From Grammothele lineata (taxonomy: Eukaryota; Basidiomycota; Agaricomycetes; Polyporales; Polyporaceae): a stretch of DNA of 31,150 nt. The notes beneath the pieces were generated by a model that worked only from the letters and a program-made list of their open reading frames with translations, ran no database searches and was not told the origin of the DNA. The position numbers were made by a program, and so were the translations under genes. This document shows positions 22,529 to 31,150 of the stretch, one piece after another. Every line of letters begins with the position of its first letter. Positions within the stretch are counted from its first letter, which is position 1. The DNA lies in contig NDFF03000207.1 of the NCBI GenBank assembly GCA_002150815.3, forward strand, positions 1-31,150, given 5' to 3'.

Positions 22529-22999
22529 AGGGTGTATAGTGCAGCAGCAAGCACGCGCCCGTCGACGCCCAGGTGTGAGCCCGGTCGACGATCGGGCCAG
22601 ACGACCAGTCGACTTCCTGCGGCGCGGGTTCTCGCTTGGGAGTCTTCACGCGTTGGTGCAAGTTCGTGAGTTCAATCTCATCACACTGTACGTCTGCACC
22701 CCAGAGCTACCTCGCGTTTCCTGTAATGACGTCCTCTCCAGATTTGTCTCGTGCAATGAGTGGGCGGGTAGGCGTCGCGCGGCTCGGTGGCGCGCTGAAT
22801 GCTCCTCGCCCTCGTCTGCGGTCTACCCAATTATTCGCTACATTCAGTACAAGGTACGTCTATACAGTGGCACTAATGGACTCCGTAGTGATATATCTAA
22901 CATCAGGAATCGGTCTTCGGGCACGGAGATGGGTTCGTTATACCCAATTTGCGGAGCCAATCTGGCCTTCAGGCTTCAGAGGCGACGTATTCGGATTGA
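22512..22999 (+). CDS. Candidate small spliced gene, unknown product (126 residues)
   Basis: From the ATG at 22512, exons 22512-22687, 22742-22853 and 22907-22999 join in frame (phases 2 and 0). Intron 1 is 54 nt, from GTACGT to TCCAG. Intron 2 is 53 nt, from GTACGT through CTAAC to ATCAG, which is an excellent fungal intron. The protein is Arg-rich at first, then contains VYPIIRYIQYKESVFGHGDG, and matches nothing I know. It starts inside the end of the preceding relic in a different frame, so the two readings compete for 22512-22528. Another downstream donor (GTACGTACG near 23012) suggests an alternative path. It could be the end of a larger decayed gene. Confidence 0.3.
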
Positions 23000-23266
23000 G
23001 GACCCGGGATGTACGTACGCTTAGAACATGTCGGTGCTTTGAACTGTACTTCTCGTGTATTGTACTTTGTTGTGCAGATCGATTTCACTGTTCATGGAAG
23101 TTGCGCATCCCGGACATCGCTGAACTCTGTGCCTATAGTGCGTGCCGGTCTAAGAGCCTACTGCGCTCGCAGCTGGAGCATTGGTGAGGCACAACCTTGT
23201 CTTGAACGTGCTTGACTTGGTCGGTCCGCCCATGCGCGTCCCATCAAGAGGCTGACACTGGACTTA

Positions 23267-23563
23267 TTGCCGTTTGCAGCCGACTTGTCGCGGGCGGCTC
23301 TGAGCGAGATTTCCCCCCACGCGCGTTTCTCCCCCCCCCGCCCCTTCTCGCTTAACTCTCTCACCTCTGCTACCGCCATATCTCTCTCGTTTCCTCACCA
23401 ATTGCTACGATTCCAACTGCGTTCGACCCTACTCAACTCCAGCTTTCTTCTCGTACCAATATCAGCGTACAATAACCCGTCGCGCCCACGCCGCGCGGTT
23501 CTGCACCTCTCAGCCACCGCTCAGCCACCCGCCAGCCACCCGCCAGCCACCGACCGTCGACGC
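23267..23563 (+). repeat. Left terminal inverted repeat
   Basis: This 297-bp arm matches the reverse complement of 24665-24963. It includes a C-run tract near 23330 and four 11-bp units CAGCCACC(G/C)-- at 23511-23554. The match ends at the GTCGACGC just before 23564. Confidence 0.9.
23511..23554 (+). repeat. 11-bp tandem repeat, four units, inside the left arm
   Basis: The units are CAGCCACCGCT, CAGCCACCCGC, CAGCCACCCGC and CAGCCACCGAC. The same array is mirrored in the right arm. Subterminal repeats of this kind can be transposase-binding sites, which is inference. Confidence 0.8.
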
Positions 23564-24664
23564 TGCCCGAAGGTGCGACTGCCGACGCAGTAAAACCCCA
23601 TAAGGGATGGAGGAGACATGTTGTGGATCATATTAGGTGACGTGGCGAGTGGGCAGGATAGCGGGTACTAGTAACGGAGACGATGATGAGGTATTGGGCT
23701 GGTATACGGGTATGTTGCTCGCTCAGTTGTGTCTCCATTCTACAACGACAACTTTGCCATGCGTGCACGTTTGCGCTTATGTAGTAATTCTCTGTTCACC
23801 GGAAGGATTTCGCTCGCCTAGCTGTGTCATACAACCCCATTCAACTAGTTTTCTTCACGCCTGCTACACCCTGTGTTTTATGCTTGTGTCATTGTATGGT
23901 GACTCATCTATGTACTCCGCTAAATTATACCTACTTCATGCATTGATCTCGTGGCCCATGAGATGCAAGGACAACCGATGCGGGCCTCGGATAGCCAAGT
24001 ACACTTGCACAGTCATTTCCTCTGGCCATGTTGTGTTTCCGCCGCCTCGCTTCTCACCCAGCCTGAGCCACACGCAATAGACTGCACACGCAAGTGTCTG
24101 CACAAGTTGGGGGCTAATGTGGCAGAGATAGCATAGTTATATGTTGTGAGCCAGGGCCAGTAGTGCTGACGGCGTCAGTGTCGGACGACGCATGAGTCTT
24201 TTCACACGAACGCACGACGATAGATGCAGCAGTCAAGAGGCTGGACATGGCTAGCAGGTGTATGTATTGTTTTAGGAACCGTTAAAGGTACAAGTATGGG
24301 TAAATACCGGCAAGAGACGAAAGGGGAGCTTTAGACACCATAGTTTGCCAGGGATCTGAATGCACGAGGACAGAACTGGTAGAGAGTGAGCGGTGACTTA
24401 CTTTCTGCTCGGCTGCACGATCCTTCTTTAAGCCTACAACATCTCTGCGCTAGTGGCGCGCCGCACAACACCAAACGTTTCGAGGTTCACATACGTTGGA
24501 ATTAGGTAGAGCAGGGCGTGTGGGATCCAGGACTCCCTCCACTGGCATCACTCACAGAGAGGCCTGACATCACTTGCTGATTCAATACTATAGTAGCTCG
24601 TACTTTGTATTACTTTGCTCTCCAGATACACTTGTAATTATCAGTGGAACTCGGGGGTGAGGCG

Positions 24665-24963
24665 GCGTCGACGGTCGGTGGCTGGCGGGTGGCTGGCGGG
24701 TGGCTGAGCGGTGGCTGAGAGGTGCAGAACCGCGCGGCGTGGGCGCGACGGGTTATTGTACGCTGATATTGGTACGAGAAGAAAGCTGGAGTTGAGTAGG
24801 GTCGAACGCAGTTGGAATCGTAGCAATTGGTGAGGAAACGAGAGAGATATGGCGGTAGCAGAGGTGAGAGAGTTAAGCGAGAAGGGGCGGGGGGGGGAGA
24901 AACGTTCGCGTGGGGGGAAATCTCGCTCAGAGCCGCCCGCGACAAGTCGGCTGCAAACGGCAA
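24665..24963 (-). repeat. Right terminal inverted repeat
   Basis: This 299-bp arm, read on the minus strand, reproduces the left arm with two additional A bases in the GCGAACG segment (near 24906), where the left arm has GCGCG. The 11-bp units and the C-run (here G-run) are all preserved. Confidence 0.9.
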
Positions 24964-24965
24964 TA

Positions 24966-27529
24966 GACCCGGTCTGCTTTCCCTATACCCCTCGCAGTCC
25001 TCGCCGCGCGAACTCTAGGTCCGATGGGGATATTCAAATGAATAGTATTGACGACGGGCCACCAGTAACCGCGGCCGCCGAAGTACATATACTCTACGTC
25101 CTTCAGAATAGTTGCTAGGTCGTGGCTAGACAGCCGTCGTGGCGACTGGTCATCCGCGGGATGCCGTTTGAAAGGAATCCGGGACGAAATAAGAAGCAGA
25201 CGCGGGGAGAGAGCAATCGAGATGGGGGAAGGTGCTGTGTTGCAGGGATGAACGTCGGGGAAAGGAAGAAGGAAAGGATGTGAGGTGAGCCAGAGGGAAG
25301 ATCCAGAACCCGGGTGACGATGAAAGGTATAGGCCGGGAGGGGGTTTCGGCGTTGGAAACGTGCGTGTGCGCACGGCGAGGCGATTCTAGCAGAGGGCGT
25401 TGAGGTTCGGATGGATGGGCGCGGACTTAGAGCTTAGGGCGGTGGATTTTGAGCGCGATCCGAAGGTGGGGGCCGTGCACGTAGAACGACGTCGAAAGCG
25501 GCAGATGAGAATGTACGATGACATTTAGGTGGATCGCCGGCGATCTGAACAGATCCTGATACGTCGTCGACGGTGCCTATGTCCTACGAGAATACCACCA
25601 CGGAAGGGTGTAGGATTGTATGCATGTTCGCAATGACGTCGAGTGCGGCCCCATGCACGGGTGAACGAGCAGCGTGGGCTAAGATAAGCGTTGAGTGGTG
25701 ACCATGATCCTACAAAGAATCAGTGGAAGTAAGGACGCAGTAACACGCGTAGGAAGAACGTTGAACGTACGGGGAAACCGAGCCTGGAATAAATGCTCTT
25801 CTTGAGCCGGAATGGGGAGTACATACAGCGATGGGCCGCTGCTGCACGTACGATGAGCGAGGATTAACTTGAAGGAGTATGATAGGAGGACTTACTTGCT
25901 GCAACATCTCGCTTCGATCACAGAGGCAGTGGTCACTGGAGCAACACCGGCGAGGGCGACGTATGATGTCTGGAGTTCAGAGCTCACGACAGCGCTCGCC
26001 TGCGCAGTCTTGGGGTTAATAAAGGGGGAAACTCACGAGCAGAAGCGGACCTCACGTACGAGTGCAAGTGTGCGTGCCCTCCAAGACAGGCTCTTTAGGG
26101 GATGACTACCCGGGTTCCTGGCAACGACTTGACGTGGTGGGTGGAAGACACGGGCGCTGCGGCTGCAAACGGGACCGACGTGACAATTACCCTTAAAGAG
26201 AGGAGATCTCTTTGTTAACTAAACGGCACTCCCCAACGGGACTTAGAACAACATTGTCCGGGACGCGCGCAACGCCCGACATTCCATCATTCATGCACAA
26301 GAGCGCATAAGTGCAGCGTCCTAGCCCCCTGTTGTCACTCGCTGCTTCGCGGAAACGTCGCCCAGTTGCCTCTCCAACATTCCCATCCGTTCCTCGTGTA
26401 CAAATGTGAAAGAGACCCACCATACTACTCCAACTATGCCTCAATGTGCAAATGACGACCGACTGAGTGGGCCAAGGAAGGGCGCGTGGCTAGCGGAAAG
26501 TATGATTCAGCCTAGATCAACAAAGAGACTAGGGCGATTAGATCCGAATTAGCCGTCAAAGGCGATGGCGGGAGACTCATGGGGCTCCGAGGAAGAGATG
26601 GAGCGGTGATGGTCCTGATTAAGGAGCCCGGGGAAGGTGGGGGAGCGAAGGAAGAGTACTCACCGAGAAGGTGTTCTTGAGGAGAGATGCGTCCAGTGAG
26701 GAATCGCACTACTCGTCTAGAGTACGCTAGAGGAACTAACGACTCCAGCCTCTGAGACTAATCCCCCAATGTCTAACAGTTAAGGGTAGGAAGCTTTCCG
26801 GCACCTGTGACTTACCGGTTATAAATGTGGGGGGTAAGGAGTTATAACTGCGAAGGACGCACCGTTACTTTTGAAGCCCACAAAGACGGAATGTCCACAT
26901 CATAATCGGAAGGACGGAGTCGTCTTTGGCTCCGCGTCAGTCAAATTCGGGGCGGTTCAGCAATTGGCGTGTGAAGATGCAGGGATTCTGAGCTGCGAGT
27001 ACATAGCGAGAGCGCAAGACCTGGAGAGAGAGCACATATGAGGACGGCTGAGGGAGGCAACCCAGGCATTGCGCCTCACGAGTTGCTGAGCACGGCTCGG
27101 CGCCATTCAGGCACCATCCCACGTGGCGACTCGACTCAGCGCCAGCCGGGCTACTGTCGGGGTCAGTCCTCCCAGCCCAACCCAAGGCTCGTCTTCGCCT
27201 CTAAATAACTGTGCTTGACCACGCGCTGTCTCTGCCTCGCTTTTCCACGCGTGTTCGTCCCTTGAGCTCTTCAAGCGCTTTTCTCCGAGACCCAGATCCA
27301 GCGCGTGTGGAGTCAACGCTCCCAAGTCCCTGTCCTGCTCGTCAATGGTCAACTCCGTCAAGCTCTGCATCTAGCCTCTCCCGTACGCTGCGCCGTCTCG
27401 ATATCTGTCGCTCAGTAACTTTGGATTGTTTTCGCGCGGAATGCCTGGCCCGCTCTCTCCGAGGCTACGGGTCTGAAACAGAGGTATGATAATTTCCTCC
27501 CTCTCGCTGATCTCCCGAGTTATGTTGAG
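24966..27529. other. No recognisable gene over 2.5 kb
   Basis: Purine-rich plus-strand DNA covers 25150-25450 and 26500-26700. A 78-codon plus-strand frame with ATG (25869-26105) and an 83-codon minus-strand frame (26444-26193) show no motif. GGTTATAAATGTGGGG and GTTATAAC near 26820-26850 form no clear element. I see nothing I can name. Confidence 0.4.
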
Positions 27530-27905
27530 ATGTACAAATGCGTAGGCCACGTTGAGGTCTTTTTCAACGTTTCCGTACACGAAGAGCTACGTATCTTCGA
27601 GGGTAGAGGGCTGGTGACCGCATTAGATGTTGGATTCTCCTGGTATGTCCCCCGATCTTCCCTGTCTACTGTCCGCCTCTTGTTCCGACACGCCTCGTTG
27701 CGCTTAGCCCAGGCACTCGGCGTGCCTTCCGCACTTGATGTGGGCAGCACGTCGATATTTTTTGCGAACCCAGCATCTCTTTCCATCGGTCGTTCCTGAG
27801 TCGCCATCAAGCTCGTCGCAAATGAACAACCTCACGCCACTCCCTGCTCGTATCGATACTCATTTGTCGACGGCGAGTAGCCTAGGATGTCTTCCTGAGG
27901 AGTGA
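27530..27905 (+). CDS. Candidate small spliced gene, unknown product (101 residues from this ATG)
   Basis: Exons 27530-27642 and 27713-27905 join in phase 2 across a 70-nt intron (GTATGT to CCCAG). After the join the frame stays open for 64 codons to a TGA at 27903. The first exon reads MYKCVGHVEVFFNVSVHEEL and ALDVGFSW, the second WHSACLPHLMWAARRYFLRT and a Ser/Thr-rich end. The frame is also open upstream of the ATG for about 40 codons (YDNFLPLADLPSYVE), so an earlier exon is possible. Without splicing, the same ATG gives an 89-residue frame. No family is recognised. Confidence 0.3.
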
Positions 27906-28693
27906 GCCCATACAGCCCGCTCGCGCTTGGGGCACAAACTCACCTTCCTCAAGTTCTTCCTCTCCAGTACCCGCTCCCTCGTGCGTGTCAAGACATCACT
28001 CGTTAGTCTTCAGTATCCATCATCGTTCGCGCGTATTCATTGCCCTTTTCGTAGCAAGTCGGTCTTTCCGCGCCGTGCCATTAGAGGATGGCTCGGTGAG
28101 CTTCGTCCGGAGGTGACCTAGGGACGGGGGATTCTGGCCTTTGCCACATCGACGTGAGTACTTAGCTTCCTCCATCCCATCCACTCGTCGTCTGATGCCC
28201 ACGTTTTTGAGGTTCCTGCAATCGAGTTACGTCGATCCGTTTATATGTCCGAACGGGCGAGGTTCCCCGGTCAAGATGGGCATGAGACTGCCGTTCGAAG
28301 ACCGACGGCTGCCTCCTCACGTCTCAACAGACCCCGCCGAGCGATAAGGAAGCACCTTGCGGAAGGTCTGCTCGACGCGCACGTCGAGCTTGCACATACT
28401 GTCATACAATCGCGACGTCTATCGGTATGTATCCCGCGCTCTCCCCGTTGGCAGTCTGCGTCCTGGAACCTCACAGCGCGCGGTTTGCAGAGGTCTTGCA
28501 CGTATCTCGACTTACGCTCCAGTCGTCTGAGCTCCGTTCTGCGAGCTCTCGAATATGGACCACCTCCAGCGTCCCGGCTTCCCCGCCCCGCCCGGAATCC
28601 CACGCGCACGCGGATGAACCCGTACTCAAACACTTGCTCTAGCCATGTGCCTAACGTGTAGCCGTTCAACGGCCGAAACCTGCGTCGAAACCC
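27906..28693 (+). other. Intron-like signals, no model
   Basis: Donors such as GTGAGT (near 28154) and GTATGT (near 28425) with plausible acceptors lie between stretches open on the plus strand. One contains HLAEGLLDAHVELAHTVIQS (near 28350-28410), which looks like a coding helix. Frames compete and no complete gene could be built. It may be continuous with the candidate genes on either side. Confidence 0.25.
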
Positions 28694-29394
28694 ATGACGT
28701 TCTCCCATACGCACGCCAGGGATGGGTGGACAACGCGTCGGGGCGGTGCTACTTGGTCCAGAAACGCGACATCGATCTCATCAAGTTACGAAGATGCGAA
28801 CGGTGACACCAACATGCATAGGACGACCAACGCGATGGGTACGGCTCGCCCGCTGCGAATCAGCCTCGTTCTGCCGTCGCGCGGCGTGACTACCTCCAAA
28901 CCATCAGTCGCGGGTAGCGCAGCGATGCCCGGGCGTCTCACGCCGATCGTGTCTCGGTCGGACATACACGATCTCTCGGAGATCGTCTCAGACGTTCCAA
29001 CCTCAGCGCTCCTCATTGCGTTCTTCACCGACTTGGATATTCCTCGCACGGCGCAGGATCGCGAGCTCTCTGTCGCACTCTGCCGCGCGGCCGGGACGCC
29101 CACCTCTCTTGTACCTCCCGTTGTGTTCGCCGGGTTGAGTCCCGTACGCCGGGTCAGCTAGAAGTCAATCAGGTCCACATTTCTGACGTTCTTGAAATGT
29201 AAGACGCGCGATTTTTGCAGCTGCAAGGTGGACCCTCGCGTCAAGAGAGTCCTATGAGCGTTCGGTATTCCCTTCTCCGGATCCGCGTCCCCGTCGTTCC
29301 CCCAGCTCGCCATTCGACGCTCAACTCCCACGATCAGCCAGTTGCCCATTATTTTCTATGGCGATTCACTCGACACCGGGCTGGGCTTCCGTAA
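28694..29394 (+). CDS. Candidate spliced gene, unknown product (207 residues)
   Basis: The ATG at 28694 opens a frame of 150 codons to a GTACGC donor at 29144. A 77-nt intron (29144-29220) with a CTGAC branch point and TTTTTGCAG acceptor joins in phase 0 to 29221-29394, which is open for 57 codons and ends in TAA. The protein starts with a Ser/Thr/Asn-rich region, then has SRSDIHDLSEIVSDVP and LLIAFFTDLDIPRTAQDREL, and ends in basic residues. Without splicing it would be 155 residues. I know no family for it. The minus strand is also open here, so coding status is uncertain. Confidence 0.3.
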
Positions 29395-29889
29395 CTCTCC
29401 ATACCATCGTGAACGTCGCGCCGGACGCCCGAGGCGTACGGCCCGGGACGGCGCGGTCCATCAACGCGTTGGATACTGTAGTAGCGATCCATCAACGTTC
29501 CACTCATACGAGCGTGTCACGCTCGACGCCCGAGGTACGTGCTTGCGTCATGCGTGGATAGTTGATGACAAGTCCTAATAACGACTGTAACATTCGATCG
29601 TGCAGGACGGCATAGTGATGCGGTCCTCGCGCGCATGTGACGATCTCCGGCACATAACGCAAGGCTGCACGATTGACGATTCCGATCGCTCTCTCCACGC
29701 CCCCGCGCGCTATCGCTCAGGGCTAGGCAGCCATTGACGAAGACGAGCGATTCTAGGGGGAAGAGTCGTCTTGCTCTGCGGCCTCATGTATACCGCACTG
29801 TCGAGATGGAGCACACAAGGGAACTCTCAAGTATCTATTCTCACATGTAGATTTCCAGGACCCGTACACTTTGATTCCCTATCGAGAGA
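29395..29889 (+). other. Possible further exon pair, otherwise nothing
   Basis: A good intron (29535-29605; GTACGT donor, CTAAT, GTGCAG acceptor, 71 nt) is present. It joins a frame from an ATG at 29358 in phase 0 to a frame ending at TGA 29735-29737 (102 residues in all). Another upstream frame also reads across the same intron for a few codons. This could be a continuation of the gene before it. The rest is unassigned. Confidence 0.25.
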
Positions 29890-30120
29890 CTGCGCAAAGT
29901 TGCTTTACGAGTACGGGAATTCACGGGCCGCCTGCCAGGTTGCTCCAGCCAAGCAAGTACGCTCGCGATCGCGTGAAGTCGCTTGTTCCCACGCAGGCGC
30001 CACAGCCACTACCTCCCGGGCGCCACCCCACCAGAGTCGTCGGCCGTCGTCGCCTCTACCCTCAACAGAGATTCCCAACGACTTCCAAAACCTATTTCTC
30101 CTGTCTTGTAAGTTCTCAAA
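29890..30120 (+). repeat. Dispersed repeat, copy B
   Basis: This is the 231-bp partner of 16162-16370, in the same orientation and 13.7 kb away. It differs by scattered substitutions, about 14 extra bases near 29965 (a CGATCGCG-containing segment) and a longer GGGCGCCACC segment near 30020. One plus-strand frame is open through the whole copy (it begins upstream at 29771 and ends at 30175), whereas copy A is interrupted. Copy B may thus be closer to the source sequence. Confidence 0.75.
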
Positions 30121-30270
30121 GATAGCGCTTGAGGCCGATTGCGCTATCGCTCGCTTTAAGCGTCCGGGTGACTGATTTGCCCATACGGAGGCTCGCAATA
30201 ATTACCGCCTCATCTCGCACCTCCACCGCGCCCCGGGCCCCGAACGCCTTGTCCGTACGAGTTTTTTTAC

Positions 30271-30303
30271 CCGTGGCTTTGCCACGGCGCGTGCCTTCGG
30301 CAC
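30271..30303. other. Two adjacent perfect hairpins
   Basis: CCGTGGCTTTGCCACGG (30271-30287) forms a 7-bp stem with a 3-base loop. GTGCCTTCGGCAC (30291-30303) forms a 5-bp stem with a 3-base loop. A T7 run lies just upstream on the plus strand. They could be an RNA or DNA structural signal. There is no gene next to them to assign them to. Confidence 0.5.
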
Positions 30304-31150
30304 TGTGAAGAATATGTTGAGCTAGGTCTATGTAGGGCCGAAAAATTGTTCTTAGAACTTGTGTACTACTTATCTCGAACTTAGGTCGCGCCATATGCAG
30401 CACATGTCCCTTAATTGTGACTTGTTACACAGCCCGTAAGCCCTTCTGAGGCTTCGAAGTGTGTGTAAGGAACTCCAAAATATTTTGATGGAATATCCGT
30501 TGGCCCTACCACCTGCAAGTTAGCAACAGAGTACTTGTATAATAGATGCCCGTGAGGGGGTGCAGGCGGCGCTTTACATGTGTGGTACAGACCATAACAA
30601 ACATACATACCAACGTCAGAGGCACTCTTCGCCTCCGCGCGCCCATATGCACCCGTTGTTGACTATTGTGAACGCAACAGAGCAAGGACTCGCGCACCTA
30701 GGAGCGGGGATGTGGGTGTGTGCAAACGTGAGTACGGGGCGAGGATCTCACCGCCGCCATGTGTACGGGCGAAGGTGACCGTCATGCACAGGCACTTGCC
30801 TGGCCGTTTTTTGTACGGCTAAGTATCCCGAGAAGCATCTTTCTTGAGGGCGCCCGTTGCGCACCACCACAAAGTAGCAGGGGGACGGCGTGAGCGTGGG
30901 GATATTTACTCGCAATTCATGATCATCGCAAGTCGCGACCGGGCGGGATAAGTCGTAGGGGCGACTCGCGCACAGCGAACGCGCGCTTCCTATTTTTTGT
31001 TCGTCCTTTCCATACGCACAAAAATAGGAGCTCGAACTGTAATCGGAGCTCAAATGGAGTTGTCTATAGATTCTGAGTGGTCAGTCACGCTTTATCGCAC
31101 TTTATCCAAGCGACCCATATGGTAGACCGGATACAGTCATACATCGGTCC
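30304..31150. other. No recognisable gene to window end
   Basis: Only short frames are present. A nested inverted repeat at 30425-30468 (TTACACA...TGTGTAA outside, AAGCC...GGCTT inside) is the only structure noted. Confidence 0.4.

Larger units (their letters stand above)
23265..24965. mobile_element. Non-autonomous DNA transposon with about 298-bp terminal inverted repeats
   Basis: The ends read TTGCCGTTTGCAGCCGAC inward from both sides (23267 on the plus strand, 24963 on the minus strand). TA lies directly outside each end (23265-23266 and 24964-24965), as expected for a TA target-site duplication of the Tc1/mariner type. The arms (23267-23563 and 24665-24963) differ, by my reading, only by one 2-base indel. 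The 1.1-kb interior holds no transposase-like frame; the longest frame is 147 codons and lacks any motif. The element is therefore non-autonomous and would need a transposase from elsewhere. The near-identical arms suggest recent insertion or arm homogenisation. Confidence 0.85.

Noticed and set aside
23637..24080. 147-codon frame inside the transposon as a transposase
   Set aside because: It has no DDE-like acidic spacing or helix-turn-helix and is far shorter than known Tc1/mariner transposases.
16162..30120. The two direct repeats as LTRs of a retrotransposon
   Set aside because: They are too diverged, lack TG...CA ends and target duplications, and the interval contains no polymerase, protease or integrase sequence.

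Overview
This is nuclear DNA of a filamentous fungus, most likely a basidiomycete of the Agaricomycetes. The evidence is the gene architecture: many very short introns (47 to 77 bases) with GT(A/G)(C/A)G(T/C) donors and CTAAC/CTAAT-like branch points, moderately GC-rich sequence, pyrimidine-rich 5' leaders, a fungal KDM3-type JmjC gene, and a large protein of a type I remember only as uncharacterised from agaricomycete genomes. Species-level placement is not possible from this sequence.

Only two genes are firmly supported. (1) A three-exon gene on the minus strand (8802 down to 3926) encodes a 1586-residue protein of unknown function: a long globular N-terminal part, then a long Ser/Pro/Arg-rich tail with an acidic tract, a basic cluster and three C-terminal repeats of about 26 residues. 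(2) A twelve-exon gene on the plus strand (11106 to 13760) encodes a 684-residue JmjC protein of the KDM3 type. It has a Cys-rich finger module in front, an intact HxD...H iron triad, a basic stretch and a C-terminal C2H2 finger. The two genes are divergent and share a 2.3-kb intergenic region.

The rest looks like accessory, repeat-rich DNA. At the left end (1 to 3.9 kb) there are two diverged direct repeats and a tRNA-like Pol III box pair lying between inverted 27-base arms. A 62-bp minisatellite of about 17 units occupies 14.72 to 15.77 kb. A pair of diverged 210 to 230-bp repeats lies at 16.16 and 29.89 kb. A 1.7-kb non-autonomous element with about 298-bp, almost identical terminal inverted repeats and TA at both edges occupies 23.27 to 24.96 kb.

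Between these lie candidate or decayed spliced genes with low confidence. They include a possible relic of a basidiomycete seven-transmembrane (DUF6533-like) gene at 21.2 to 22.5 kb and short intron-bearing reading frames at 22.5, 27.5 and 28.7 kb plus, and 18.6 to 20.3 kb minus. No rRNA gene, CRISPR array, transposase or reverse transcriptase was recognised.
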